Assembly: GCA_031292755.1 (NCBI GenBank)
Contig: JARLGM010000063.1
Span: 1-34,809 of the forward strand
DNA length: 34,809 bases
DNA from: Candidatus Sulfopaludibacter sp.
GTDB taxonomy: Bacteria; Acidobacteriota; Terriglobia; Bryobacterales; Bryobacteraceae
Direction of reading: 5' to 3'
Shown in pieces: positions 21,256 through 30,117 of this stretch. Positions within the stretch are counted from its first letter, which is position 1. Each line of letters begins with the position of its first letter. Below the pieces are notes generated by a model. It made no database searches and had not been told where the DNA came from. It was given only the letters and a program-made list of their open reading frames with translations. A program made the position numbers and the translations under genes.

Positions 21256-23736
21256 ATGCGCAAACTCGTCTGCCGCATCCACGCGCTGATGCATCGCCGC
21301 AAGATCGAGCGGCAGCTTGCCGACGAGATGGCCGCGCACCGGGAGATGATGCCCGCGGACCGCCGCCGCAATTTCGGCAGCACGCTGCGGATCCAGGAAG
21401 AGGCCGCGGACCAATGGGGCTGGACGTGGCTCGACCATTTCCGCCAGGACGTTCTGTACGGCGCGCGTGCCCTGCGACGCTCGCCGGGATTCGCGCTGAC
21501 GGCCATCGCAGTGCTCTCGCTGGGCATCGGCGTGAATCTGGCCGAGCTTCAGGTGTTCCACGCGCTGATCCACCGGCTCAACGTGCGCGACGTCGACTCG
21601 CTCTGCCAGTTCCGCCGGATCACCAGGTCAGGCACGATGTTCGGTGTTTCCTTCCCGGCCGTCGAGTTCTACGAGCGCCAGAACACCGTCCTCTCCGCGG
21701 TGATCGCGGAGACGTACGTACCGGGAGTCTTCCAGGCGGACGACTCCGAAGCCTTGCGGTGTAACCTGGTGAGCGGAAACTTTTTCAGCGAGTTGGGGAT
21801 CATGCCCATGTACGGGCGCATGCTGGACGAGCGCGACAACCAACCCGGAGCACGGCCGGTAGCCGTGCTGGGCTACGGATACTGGCAGAGCCGCTTTGGC
21901 GGAGATCCTCGAATCGTACAGAAGGACATCCGGCTGAACGGCAAGCCAGTGCAGGTGGTGGGCATTGCGCCGCAGCAGTTCGGCGGACTGGTGCAGCAGC
22001 CCGCGACGCTCTGGATGCCGGTGCGACAGTATCCCTATCTGACCGGAGACGCCGGCATGCTGGCGGACGCCAACGTCCAGCGAGTGTTTCTGATCGGCCG
22101 CCTCAAGGCCGGCGTTTCCTTCCGGGTCGCCGAAGAGCATTTCCGCGCGTTGACAGCCGAATGGCGGAACCGGCATCCGAAGTCTGTCGAAGCGGGCGAA
22201 TGGCTGCAAGTGCAGCCGGCCGATGCGCCGCCGAACATGAAACCGCAGGTGGTGGTGCTGATCGGCATCTGCGTCCTGATGACGCTCCTGGTACTTCTGT
22301 CGGCCTGCGCCAACCTGGGAAACATGTTGCTGGCACGAGGCCTGGCCCGCCAGCGGGAAATGGAAATCCGGCTTGCCATTGGCGCCGGGCGGTGGCGACT
22401 GATCCGCCAGTTGATGACGGAAAGCTTATTGCTGGCCGTGCTGGCTTCAGGAGCGGCCCTGCTGGTAGGCAAACTCGCGGCGCAACTGCTGCTGCACATT
22501 ATCGACGCTCCGTTCCTGCGTATCACCACAGACTGGAAGGTGGCGCTGGCCTGCGCGGCGCTCGGGCTCGGCTCCACCGTGGCGTTCGGCCTGGCTCCGG
22601 CGTTCCAGGCGGTGAAGCGCGGCCCCAGAGCGACGCGGGCCCGCAAGATCCTGGTGGCCGTTCAGGTATCGGTGAGCTGCGTGCTGCTGATCCTCAGCGG
22701 CTTCTTCACGCGCGCGGCCCAGTACAGTTACAGCAATCAGGTCACGTTCGATGTGGCAGGGACGATGGTGGTGGATCCGCAGCTCTACCTGCACAACTAC
22801 ACGGTGGCACAGTCCCGGCAGGCGGCGCAGGAAATGGCCGCGAGGGTGATGCGCCTGCCAGGCATCGACGCGGTCTCGTTTGCCACCATGCCGCCGTTCA
22901 GCCGGTCGCAGATCGAGCATGTTTCCGGCCAGGCACTCTATTTGAACGAAGTGGACCCCGCTTTCTTTCCGATGATGCGCCTCCCCCTGCTGGACGGCCA
23001 CATCTTCGGGCCAGACGAGCCGGATGCCGTGGTGGTGAGTGAATCCGCGGCGCGCAGACTGTGGCCGGACGCGTCGCCTCTGGGCAAGACGTGCCTCATC
23101 GCCAAGCGAATTCGCACAGTGACCGGCGTAGTGAAGGACAGCCGGGTGAACCAATGGAGCAATCCGGAATCGGTGGAAGTGTACCTGCCCGTGGATGACC
23201 AAAACTCTGTCTACGCGACCATTCTGATCCACGCCAAGGGCTCGGGCCCGGCGCCCGGCGCGGTCCGCACCGCCGCCACCCTGCCCCGGCTTACTCCCGC
23301 GGTGCACACGCTACAGCGTGCCATCGATGCGCAGCGCGACACTATGGTGAAAACGGTCGAGGTGGTCTCCTCCCTGGGCGCTATCGCCAGCCTGCTCGCG
23401 ATGCTGGGCATTTTCGGACTGCTGGCATTCACGGTGGCGCAGCGGACCAGGGAGATCGGCGTGCGGATGGCGTTGGGAGCGGATGGCCGGGACGTCCTGC
23501 AATGCGTGCTGGGACAATATATGCTGCCGTTTGGTGGGGGCGCCGCCGCCGGAACGGCGATCGCTTTCACGGCGGCCAAGGTTCTGCGGAAGTTTCTTTT
23601 CGGCTTCATTCCGTTCAACCTCGCGGGCTTCGGCGTCGGATTGCTGCTCTTTGTGGCGGTGGCGATTGCGGCCTCGATCGTTCCTGTCCGCCGCGCCCTG
23701 CGCATCGATCCGGCGTCCGCGCTGCGCTATGAGTGA
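21256..23736 (+). CDS. MacB/FtsX-type permease, Acidobacterial duplicated orphan permease (ADOP)
   Basis: The 826-residue protein has a short N-terminal region (RKIERQLADEMAAHREM), then DVLYGARALRRSPGFALTAI leading into the first membrane helix, a large periplasmic MacB-like domain, and three helices near residues 330-440. A second copy of the permease unit follows, ending EIGVRMALGADGRDVLQCVL and PVRRALRIDPASALRYE. Two FtsX domains in one chain with no ATPase gene next to it is the definition of the ADOP family. Its transported substrate is unknown. The ATPase partner, if any, must be elsewhere. PadR directly upstream probably regulates it. Confidence 0.92.
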   Translation: MRKLVCRIHALMHRRKIERQLADEMAAHREMMPADRRRNFGSTLRIQEEAADQWGWTWLDHFRQDVLYGARALRRSPGFALTAIAVLSLGIGVNLAELQVFHALIHRLNVRDVDSLCQFRRITRSGTMFGVSFPAVEFYERQNTVLSAVIAETYVPGVFQADDSEALRCNLVSGNFFSELGIMPMYGRMLDERDNQPGARPVAVLGYGYWQSRFGGDPRIVQKDIRLNGKPVQVVGIAPQQFGGLVQQPATLWMPVRQYPYLTGDAGMLADANVQRVFLIGRLKAGVSFRVAEEHFRALTAEWRNRHPKSVEAGEWLQVQPADAPPNMKPQVVVLIGICVLMTLLVLLSACANLGNMLLARGLARQREMEIRLAIGAGRWRLIRQLMTESLLLAVLASGAALLVGKLAAQLLLHIIDAPFLRITTDWKVALACAALGLGSTVAFGLAPAFQAVKRGPRATRARKILVAVQVSVSCVLLILSGFFTRAAQYSYSNQVTFDVAGTMVVDPQLYLHNYTVAQSRQAAQEMAARVMRLPGIDAVSFATMPPFSRSQIEHVSGQALYLNEVDPAFFPMMRLPLLDGHIFGPDEPDAVVVSESAARRLWPDASPLGKTCLIAKRIRTVTGVVKDSRVNQWSNPESVEVYLPVDDQNSVYATILIHAKGSGPAPGAVRTAATLPRLTPAVHTLQRAIDAQRDTMVKTVEVVSSLGAIASLLAMLGIFGLLAFTVAQRTREIGVRMALGADGRDVLQCVLGQYMLPFGGGAAAGTAIAFTAAKVLRKFLFGFIPFNLAGFGVGLLLFVAVAIAASIVPVRRALRIDPASALRYE

Positions 23737-23741
23737 ACCGA

Positions 23742-23805
23742 AAATCCGTCAGCCTGATCAGCGCGATTTTTCAAAATAAATCGCGCAGATCAGGCTGACG
23801 GATTT
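23742..23805. terminator. Long bidirectional terminator hairpin
   Basis: Two 28-base arms (23742-23769 and 23778-23805) are complementary with a single mismatch, around an 8-base loop. A T-run follows on the plus side (23803-23809) and A residues precede it on the other side, so it can stop transcription from both convergent genes. The stop codon of the minus-strand gene (23808-23810) lies in the T-run. Confidence 0.85.
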
Positions 23806-23807
23806 TT

Positions 23808-24623
23808 TTACTGAATTCTGGCGACTCCGGGGCTTGGGTTGGGGAAACGGGTCATCACGGCCGGATCGTGGCCGGGGATGATCAACTCTGGTTTGGCGGC
23901 CAGTTGCCTCATGCGGTCCTGGGCCTTCAGATTGCTTTCCGCGTCGAGCGTCGCGGCGATGGGCACATGCTTGTCCAGGTTCTCGTACAGGTACATGTTG
24001 TCGCTGGCCAGCACCACGGTGCCAGCCGCGGTATGGACCGTGACGAACTGCGAAGCATACGTGTGCTTGCCGCCCAGGTAACAGGAAATGCCGGGCAGGA
24101 TCTCCTGCGCGTCGCCGTGGACCAGCCCCACGCGTCCCTGCATATTCAGTTTGACCGCGGCCAGCACGTCGTCCGGATCGATGCCGCCGTGGGTGCGGCG
24201 CGATTGCCAGCCTTCGCCGGCGTAGTATTCCAGCTCATCCTCCTGGATCCAGACCTTCGCCTTGGGGAACAAGTCGAGGCCGTCGGCGTGGTCCCAGTGC
24301 ATGTGGCTGATGACGACGTCGGTGATGTCTTCCGGCTTCAACCCCACACGCGCAATGGCTTCCGAAGGCTTGACGAAATCGGTGACGTGCCACTGTTTAA
24401 AGAACTGGTCGCGATAGAAGCCGGAATCCACCAGGATGTTGCGGCCGGGCGCGCGCACCAGCCACACCATCATGGCGATATCGAGCTTGCGTGAGGGATC
24501 GGCCCCGGCCACCAGTTGGGAAACCTGGAAGCCGGGAATGGTGGCGTACCGAATGGCGTAGATTTCGTAATCCGGCTGTGCCCACAGAGGCAGAGCCAGA
24601 GCAGCCAGCAGGAACCAGCGCAT
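23808..24623 (-). CDS. Secreted metallo-beta-lactamase-fold hydrolase, lactonase-like
   Basis: The 271-residue protein has a signal peptide (about residues 1-15, ending LPLWA) and the zinc motif HMHWDH (H107, H109, D111, H112). Further ligands fit LGGKHTYASQ, LASDNMYL and IIPGHDP. The overall pattern, with ILVDSGFYRDQF before the motif, is closest to the N-acyl-homoserine lactonase (AiiA/AttM) branch. Most members of that branch are cytoplasmic, so a secreted form is notable; the substrate could equally be another lactone or ester. Its ATG shares one base with the stop of the S41 protease gene, so the two are co-translated. Confidence 0.85.
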   Translation of the reverse strand: MRWFLLAALALPLWAQPDYEIYAIRYATIPGFQVSQLVAGADPSRKLDIAMMVWLVRAPGRNILVDSGFYRDQFFKQWHVTDFVKPSEAIARVGLKPEDITDVVISHMHWDHADGLDLFPKAKVWIQEDELEYYAGEGWQSRRTHGGIDPDDVLAAVKLNMQGRVGLVHGDAQEILPGISCYLGGKHTYASQFVTVHTAAGTVVLASDNMYLYENLDKHVPIAATLDAESNLKAQDRMRQLAAKPELIIPGHDPAVMTRFPNPSPGVARIQ

Positions 24624-26227
24624 CAGCCGCGCGGAATTTCGCGCTGCGCCATGACTTTCTGCACCTGCTGCACCAGGGCCTGCGCCTTGGGAAGGCTCTC
24701 AATGCCCTTCTTGATTTCCGGATCGTCCAGCCACATGGCGCGATCGGCGGTCTGCTTGTCGAAGGCGCGGAAGTACAGCTCGTAGCGCAATTCGCCGCGG
24801 ATGAAGTCCTTATTCGCCTGGAACTCGTCATCGGTGAACGGAACGCTCGGCTGCGTCTTGAGCCAGGCTTCGAACTTCGCCAGATCGGCATCGCTGGGCT
24901 GCCAGCCGGTGGGCAGCACCGGCTTCTGGCCGGAGAAGAACACATTGCCATAGTGGTACATGGTCAACGTGTAGACATGCGACAGACGCCGCTGGAGCAC
25001 GTTCAGGCGCGGGGCCGTGTACTTTTCATCCGGGGTGATTCCGCCGCCGCCGTAGACTTTCCGGCCCGCGTCGGTGGCCTTGATTTCGGCGCCCGGATCG
25101 GGCGTATCGTTGTGCTTGGCGTAGTAGTAGTCAAAGAACGATTGGTTGCTGTAATCGCGCTGGATCAGGCGTCCGCTGGGCGTGTAGTAATGGGCGATAG
25201 TCAGCAGCAGGGCGCCTTCCTGCAAGGGGAATTGCGCCTGCACCAGGCCCTTTCCGAAAGTGGTCGAACCCATGATCCACGCGCGGTCGTGATCCTGCAG
25301 AGCGCCGGAGACAATCTCGGAGGCCGACGCCGACCCGCCATCCACCAACACCACCATGGGGTACTTCTGCGCGGCAGCCACGGCGTGCGCGCGGAAGACC
25401 TGCTCCTGTTCGGCGCGGCCGTGGTGCGACACCACGATCTGGCCGTCACGCAGGAAGCGGCCGGCCACGGCTACGGCTTCATTCACCAGGCCGCCGGGGT
25501 TGCCGCGGAGATCCAGAATCAAGCCGTTGACGTTCTGCTCGCCGAGTTTACGCATGTCGGCTTCGACATCCCGGGCCACGTTCTGCGCTTCGAAGCTATC
25601 CAGGCGCAGGAAGGCGATGTTGGGCTTCACCCAGAATTCGTCCACGATGCTGGTCTCGATTTCGCCGCGCGTGACTTCCGCCGAAACATAATCCGGGGCG
25701 CCTTCCCGTTTCACCGTGACCCGAACCTGGGTGCCGCGCGGGCCGCGCAACAGGTCCGCCACATCGGGCGACTTCATGGCAGTGGTGTCTTTGCCATCCA
25801 CGGCTACAATCCAATCGCCGCGCCGCAGATCCGCCTTCCAGGCGGGCGAACCGGGGAACGGCCGCATCACCATCACGTGGTCGTTGTTGCTGACATCCTG
25901 TACAATTTCCATGCCCACGCCGAAATAGGCCGCGCGCTGCTTGCGCTGCATCTCTTTGTAATCGGCCGGATCGACGAAATTCGAGTGCGGATCCAGCGTG
26001 TGCAGCATGCCGGGAATAGCACCCTGGTAGAACGCCTTCTCCGAATCGACGTGATCGGCAAAATTCTTTTCGATGAGGGCGTAGGCGGACGCCACCGTTT
26101 TCATGCCGCCTTCCAGTTCATCGGGACCAGTGGACGCCGCCCGGGCGCGGATTACCGGTCCGTACCAGGGAGCCAGGAGAGTCATGGCCGCGGCGAAAGC
26201 GACGACGAGTAGTGTTCTTTTTTTCAT
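24623..26227 (-). CDS. C-terminal processing protease, S41 family, periplasmic
   Basis: The 534-residue protein has a signal peptide (about 1-31), a PDZ domain (about 105-175, with FGVGMEIV and LRRGDWIVAVDG) and an S41 catalytic domain. The nucleophile is S301 in DGGSASASEI and the general base is K326 in GSTTFGKGLVQ, 25 residues apart as in CtpA. The C-terminal 150 residues are an extra helical region not found in small CtpA proteins. It would cleave periplasmic proteins near their C-termini. It is first in an operon with the lactonase-like gene. No Shine-Dalgarno precedes ATG 26227. Confidence 0.93.
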   Translation of the reverse strand: MKKRTLLVVAFAAAMTLLAPWYGPVIRARAASTGPDELEGGMKTVASAYALIEKNFADHVDSEKAFYQGAIPGMLHTLDPHSNFVDPADYKEMQRKQRAAYFGVGMEIVQDVSNNDHVMVMRPFPGSPAWKADLRRGDWIVAVDGKDTTAMKSPDVADLLRGPRGTQVRVTVKREGAPDYVSAEVTRGEIETSIVDEFWVKPNIAFLRLDSFEAQNVARDVEADMRKLGEQNVNGLILDLRGNPGGLVNEAVAVAGRFLRDGQIVVSHHGRAEQEQVFRAHAVAAAQKYPMVVLVDGGSASASEIVSGALQDHDRAWIMGSTTFGKGLVQAQFPLQEGALLLTIAHYYTPSGRLIQRDYSNQSFFDYYYAKHNDTPDPGAEIKATDAGRKVYGGGGITPDEKYTAPRLNVLQRRLSHVYTLTMYHYGNVFFSGQKPVLPTGWQPSDADLAKFEAWLKTQPSVPFTDDEFQANKDFIRGELRYELYFRAFDKQTADRAMWLDDPEIKKGIESLPKAQALVQQVQKVMAQREIPRG

Positions 26228-26430
26228 GGAGTTACCAGGAGGTCGAAAAATGCAAACGGGTGGCGCGGGCCTGCCGAACAGCTTGGATGCGGGCCAGATC
26301 CGTCATCATTAATAGTGACGGAGGCGGAAATGGTTCGGTTCCCTTCCCTAGCGAATATCATAACACCGGCTGGCTGTGGCATGGTTATGGACGCGCCGCC
26401 AGGCGAACGGTTTGCTATACCTGTCAATGC

Positions 26431-27177
26431 ATGGCCAATATCCTGGAGATCCGTGACCTGTGCTACGCCATCGAAGGGCGGCCGATTCTACGCGGCGTGA
26501 CCCTGGATGTGGCGGAGGGCGAAACGGTGGCCCTGCTGGGACGGAGCGGTTCGGGCAAGACGACCCTGCTGAAAATGGTGAATCGGCTGCTCCATCCCAA
26601 CGGCGGCGAAATACGCTTCGAGGGGAAAAGCTCCGCCGATTGGGACCCCATTCGCCTGCGCCGCCGCATGGGGTACGTAATTCAGGATGCCGGATTGTTC
26701 CCCCACTGGACCGTGGAAGCGAATGTCGGGCTGGTACTGAAGCTGGAAAACTGGCCGCCGTCCGACGCCCGTAGGCGCGTCGAGATGCTGCTCGACATGG
26801 TCGGACTGCTCCCGGATGAGTTCGCAGGCCGCTATCCCAGGCAGCTTTCGGGCGGACAGAAACAGCGCGTGGGCATCGCGCGCGCCCTGGCGGCCGATCC
26901 GCCGCTACTGCTCATGGACGAGCCTTTTGCGGCGCTTGACCCGATCACGCGTTTCGAGATGCAGCGGCAGTTCGTGGAGCTGAGGCGCTCGTTTCACAAG
27001 GCGGCGCTGTTCGTCACACACGATGTGCGCGAAGCCCTGACGGTGGGCTCGCGCATCGCGCTGTTCCAAGACGGCGCACTCGATCTGGTGCTGCCGCCCG
27101 CGGAGTTTCTTCGCGCCGGCACGCCGGAAGCCCGAGCCTTCCTGGCCAGCCTGGAACCGGCGGGAGGCCCTTCGTGA
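26431..27177 (+). CDS. ABC transporter ATPase, quaternary amine/osmoprotectant type
   Basis: The 248-residue ATPase has Walker A (GRSGSGKT), the Q-loop ([14 protein letters not shown]), signature ([13 protein letters not shown]), Walker B ([12 protein letters not shown]) and the switch His (FVTHD). Similarity and context point to the OpuC/OsmV type that drives glycine betaine, choline or related uptake. The C-terminal CBS domains of many OpuCA proteins are absent. I chose ATG 26431; the frame is open back to 26212 without family resemblance. TGCTATACC, an extended -10-like motif, ends 9 bases upstream and there is no Shine-Dalgarno. The stop overlaps the permease start by 4 bases. Confidence 0.93.
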   Translation: MANILEIRDLCYAIEGRPILRGVTLDVAEGETVALLGRSGSGKTTLLKMVNRLLHPNGGEIRFEGKSSADWDPIRLRRRMGYVIQDAGLFPHWTVEANVGLVLKLENWPPSDARRRVEMLLDMVGLLPDEFAGRYPRQLSGGQKQRVGIARALAADPPLLLMDEPFAALDPITRFEMQRQFVELRRSFHKAALFVTHDVREALTVGSRIALFQDGALDLVLPPAEFLRAGTPEARAFLASLEPAGGPS

Positions 27178-27791
27178 ACAGCCGCCTGGCGTCGGAGATT
27201 TTCTGGCTTTCGCTGGAACATGTGGAACTGGTGGCGATCACCATCGTCGTGGCCGCGGCGATCGGCCTGCCGGCGGGTGTGGCGCTGGCGCGGCGGGTTT
27301 CCATCCGGCGCTGGGTGATGAGCATCGCCAACCTGGCGCAGACCGTCCCCAGCCTGGCGCTATTCGGCTTTCTGCTGCCGCTGCCTTTCTTGGGCGGGAT
27401 CGGCAAACGCACTGCCATCATCGCGCTGTGCCTCTATGCGCTGCTACCCATCCTGCGGAACACGTTGACGGGTATTCTGGGCGTGGACGCGGCGGTGCGC
27501 GAATCGGCCGTGGCGATGGGGATGACCGAAAGGCAGGTGCTGTGGCAGGTGGAGTTGCCTTTGGCCGTGCCTTCAATTGTGGCCGGGCTCCGCATCGCCA
27601 CCGTGACCACTATTGGAACTGCTACCATTGCGGCTGCGATCGGTGGCGGCGGGCTGGGCGTCTTCATCTTTCGCGGCATCGCCATGGTGGATACGCCGAC
27701 CATCCTGGCGGGCGCCGTGCCGGCCGCGATGATGGCGCTCGTGGCGGACGAGGGGTTGGAATGGATCGAGCGAAAATTATCGCCGGGCTGA
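27174..27791 (+). CDS. ABC transporter permease, osmoprotectant type
   Basis: The 205-residue membrane protein has about five hydrophobic segments. It carries the inner-membrane component loop ESAVAMGMTERQVLWQVELP, in which the EAA-like motif couples to the ATPase, and the family phrase TIGTATIAAAIGGGGLG. It starts with GTG overlapping the ATPase stop and is overlapped by 31 bases at its 3' end by the binding-protein gene. The size and sequence match OpuCB/OsmW. Only one permease gene is present, so it probably acts as a homodimer. Confidence 0.93.
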   Translation: MNSRLASEIFWLSLEHVELVAITIVVAAAIGLPAGVALARRVSIRRWVMSIANLAQTVPSLALFGFLLPLPFLGGIGKRTAIIALCLYALLPILRNTLTGILGVDAAVRESAVAMGMTERQVLWQVELPLAVPSIVAGLRIATVTTIGTATIAAAIGGGGLGVFIFRGIAMVDTPTILAGAVPAAMMALVADEGLEWIERKLSPG

Positions 27792-28639
27792 GTCTTCTGC
27801 TGTGTGCGGGTTGCACCCGCGCGCCCCACGTTACGGTGGCGTCCAAGAATTTTACCGAGCAGGTGCTGCTGGGTGAGATTCTGGCGCAGCAGATCGAGCG
27901 GCGGCTGCACGTGCCGGTGGATCGCAAATTGAATTTGGGCGGCACGCTGCTCACCCACGAAGCACTGGTGCGGGGCGACATCGATCTGTACCCGGAGTAT
28001 ACCGGCACCGCGCTCACAGCCATTCTCAAGCGTCCGCCGGCTTACGATCCGGCTGCCGTGCTGGCCCAGGTTTCGGACGTCTACCGCCGGCAGTGGCACG
28101 TGGATTGGCTGCGGCCGCTGGGCTTCGTCGATTCCTTCGCCATGATCGTCCGCGGCGACGATGCGCGGCGAATGGGAATCCACACACTCTCCGAAGCCGC
28201 ACAAGCGCGGGCGTGGCGTCTCGGGGCCGGACCCGAGTTCGCGTCCCGGGCCGATGGCCTGGACGGGTTGCTGAAAACCTACAACCTGCGGACGCAGGGA
28301 ACGCCGGTGACGATGGATCTGGGTCTCCTCTACCAGGCGCTGGACGGCCGCAAAGTGGACATGATTGCAGCAAATTCCACCGATGGCCAGGCGGCGGTGC
28401 GCGATGTGACCATCCTTCAGGACGACCGGCGCTATTTTCCGCCTTACGACTGCGCGGTAGTGGTTCGCCAGGACGCGGAGGCCCGCTTTCCAGGATTGCG
28501 GTCCGCGCTGGAGGAGCTATCGGGCAGGTTCAGCGATGCCACTATGCGGCAACTCAACCACAGCGTGGATGGCGAGCACCGCTCGGTGGTCCAGGTGGCA
28601 GAGGGATTTCTCAGAGCCCTTAATCCGGATAACAGGTAA
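27761..28639 (+). CDS. Substrate-binding lipoprotein of osmoprotectant-type ABC transporter
   Basis: The 292-residue protein begins with a lipoprotein signal whose lipobox is LCAGC (Cys about 18). The mature start, HVTVASKNFTEQVLLGEILA, is the hallmark of OpuCC/OsmF proteins, followed by GDIDLYPEYTGTAL. It would capture betaine-like quaternary amines at the membrane and deliver them to the permease. ATG 27761 lies inside the permease gene (31-base overlap), so translation is coupled. No stress-response sigma site or regulator gene is adjacent. The operon ends before a small membrane protein gene. Confidence 0.92.
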   Translation: MDRAKIIAGLSLLLCAGCTRAPHVTVASKNFTEQVLLGEILAQQIERRLHVPVDRKLNLGGTLLTHEALVRGDIDLYPEYTGTALTAILKRPPAYDPAAVLAQVSDVYRRQWHVDWLRPLGFVDSFAMIVRGDDARRMGIHTLSEAAQARAWRLGAGPEFASRADGLDGLLKTYNLRTQGTPVTMDLGLLYQALDGRKVDMIAANSTDGQAAVRDVTILQDDRRYFPPYDCAVVVRQDAEARFPGLRSALEELSGRFSDATMRQLNHSVDGEHRSVVQVAEGFLRALNPDNR

Positions 28640-28666
28640 ATACCCGAGGTTTTTAGCCGGTTTATA

Positions 28667-28683
28667 GTACTTCCAGTACTTCA
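28667..28683. repeat. Short repeat AGTACTTCCAGTACTTC
   Basis: AGTACTTC occurs twice in tandem with one base between, and each AGTACT is itself palindromic. It lies in the 84-base gap between the transporter operon and the 72-residue gene, where a regulator could bind. No -35/-10 pair was clear. Confidence 0.3.
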
Positions 28684-28723
28684 GTCTGATATTCGCTCCG
28701 GCCATCATAGAGATAACAAAGCT

Positions 28724-28942
28724 ATGATTCGTCTGGCAAGCATTGGTGGAATGACGGGCGGCTTTCTGATGATTTCGCCCGGTTTGCGGGGAAACGTCAT
28801 CAAGGGTTACTCCATGGTGGTGGATATCCTTAACGATGCCAGCCCGTGGTCGTACCTGGGAATCGGTATCCTGATGTTCGTCCTGCTAACGATGGAGTTG
28901 TACCGGCATGCCATCCCGAAGCACAAGAAAGTCCGATATTAG
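28724..28942 (+). CDS. Small membrane protein of unknown function (72 residues)
   Basis: The frame starts at ATG 28724 and encodes two hydrophobic stretches: about residues 4-20 (LASIGGMTGGFLMISPG) and about 43-60 (YLGIGILMFVLLTMELY). A basic tail, HAIPKHKKVRY, follows. I do not recognise a family. There is no good Shine-Dalgarno. It follows the ABC operon on the same strand after 84 bases and is convergent with the MerR-type regulator gene. Confidence 0.55.
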   Translation: MIRLASIGGMTGGFLMISPGLRGNVIKGYSMVVDILNDASPWSYLGIGILMFVLLTMELYRHAIPKHKKVRY

Positions 28943-28990
28943 GCCGTTACCCTTTCGACCGGTCAGATTGGAAAGACGCGGAGGCCCGTC

Positions 28991-29509
28991 CTACACGGCG
29001 CGGGCTTTGCGCAGTGGAGCGGCCGTTTCGCTGCGGGCCGGCTTGCGCTCGGACGCCGCGGTGAGACGCTTGACCTGATCGGTGACGCAGACCAGGAACA
29101 TGGGTTGACGAGCGTTCTTCAGAAGATCGATGATTTTTTCGGCCGCTTCTTCCAGATAGATTGTTTTTCCATCCGTCAACAGGTGAATGTCGGAAGAAGC
29201 TGCCAATGCATCGCTCAGCCGCTTGCCCATGTCTTTCTGAAGGAAACGAAGAACGCGGCGGATTTTCTGCAGCGAGAATCCCTTGCGCCGCAACTCGGCG
29301 ATCACCGAAATCTCTACCACCTCTTCGGGCATGTACACGCGCTTGTGCCCATCCTGCCGGGGAGAAACAACGTTTCTTTCATCCCACCACTGTAGTTGCC
29401 GCAGGCTCACACCGCAAATGCGCGCAACGTCACTGCTATTAAATCCCTGCGCCTCCGGGGACGACACTGGACGGGCTTTCCTCGCTTTTAGCATCTGCGC
29501 CACTTCCAT
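28991..29509 (-). CDS. MerR-type transcriptional regulator
   Basis: The 172-residue protein has a MerR winged helix: FNSSDVARICGVSLRQLQWW, then RVYMPEEVVEISVIAELRRK and a KGFSLQKIRRVLRFL helix. An N-terminal extension of about 20 residues precedes the domain. The C-terminal part (SDIHLLTDGKTIYLEEAAEK) is short and lacks metal-binding cysteines, so the ligand is unknown; the tail is basic. A strong promoter lies just upstream. Neighbours give no clear target. Confidence 0.8.
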   Translation of the reverse strand: MEVAQMLKARKARPVSSPEAQGFNSSDVARICGVSLRQLQWWDERNVVSPRQDGHKRVYMPEEVVEISVIAELRRKGFSLQKIRRVLRFLQKDMGKRLSDALAASSDIHLLTDGKTIYLEEAAEKIIDLLKNARQPMFLVCVTDQVKRLTAASERKPARSETAAPLRKARAV

Positions 29510-29523
29510 CGTTTAAATTAGGA

Positions 29524-29560
29524 CCAACTTGGATTGTACATGCGCCATCGCCTGTGTCAA
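29524..29560 (-). promoter_or_regulatory. Promoter of the MerR-type regulator gene
   Basis: Read on the minus strand: TTGACA (29555-29560), 16 bases, TACAAT (29533-29538), with a transcript start near 29526 and a leader of about 17 bases. A small dyad CCAAGTTGG (29524-29532) overlaps the start and may be an operator. Confidence 0.65.
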
Positions 29561-29689
29561 TAGGGAGGGAGCATCCGTGATAATAACACCCGGTGAGGAC
29601 AAAATCCCGTGCTCGGCCACACCTGTTCCGCGGGGCATTTCACTGAGACGGGAAGACCCCCATTTACACTGGTAGGTATGGAGGACGTG

Positions 29690-29974
29690 ATGGACTCGGA
29701 ATCGAATGGGTTCGATAACAGAGCGGCAAAGATCTGGATTGGCATTGCGATGGGCACGGCACTGGGTGTCGGCATCGCACTCTCGCGGAGGAAGCGCACC
29801 CGTTGGGATTCGGCGAAGCTGTTGACCAAGAGAGTGGCGGCCCGATCGGAAGATCTGGCCGACGTGACGCGCGACATCATCGACCGCGTGAAGACGATCT
29901 ATCAGGAGAGCCGCAAGGTTGTGGAAGAGGCGGAAGACCTCTGGTCTCGCGGCCGCAAACTGGCCGGCGTCTAG
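29690..29974 (+). CDS. YtxH-like small membrane protein
   Basis: The 94-residue protein has a hydrophobic segment at about residues 15-31 (IWIGIAMGTALGVGIAL) followed by basic RRKRTR. A long amphipathic helical region comes next (VAARSEDLADVTRDIIDRVK and on), which resembles YtxH/general-stress membrane proteins. GGAGG lies 5 bases before ATG 29690, favouring it over ATG 29678. It stands alone, divergent from the MerR-type gene, and its role is unknown; relatives are often stress-induced. Confidence 0.7.
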   Translation: MDSESNGFDNRAAKIWIGIAMGTALGVGIALSRRKRTRWDSAKLLTKRVAARSEDLADVTRDIIDRVKTIYQESRKVVEEAEDLWSRGRKLAGV

Positions 29975-30084
29975 TTTCAGCACAACACCGCCGCTATTCC
30001 GAAAACGTCGCTTGGTACCAATACCGCTGTTACTATCCCCTGGTATAGCCGGGACTTACGAAGAGCAAACGAGGACGCAGTTTC

Positions 30085-30113
30085 TTGTGGCCCGAAGCGA
30101 GGGATAGTAAAAT
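30085..30113 (+). promoter_or_regulatory. Putative promoter of the pseudokinase-propeller gene
   Basis: TTGTGG (30085-30090) is a weak -35 and TAAAAT (30108-30113) a 5/6 -10, separated by exactly 17 bases. The in-frame GTG at 30118 follows after only 4 bases, so the message would start at or very near the start codon. Confidence 0.45.
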
Positions 30114-30117
30114 TCGG

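Noticed and set aside
24491..26212. 573-residue open frame antisense to the S41 protease
   Set aside because: Catalytic motifs of the protease and lactonase lie on the minus strand; the plus-strand frame has shadow composition.
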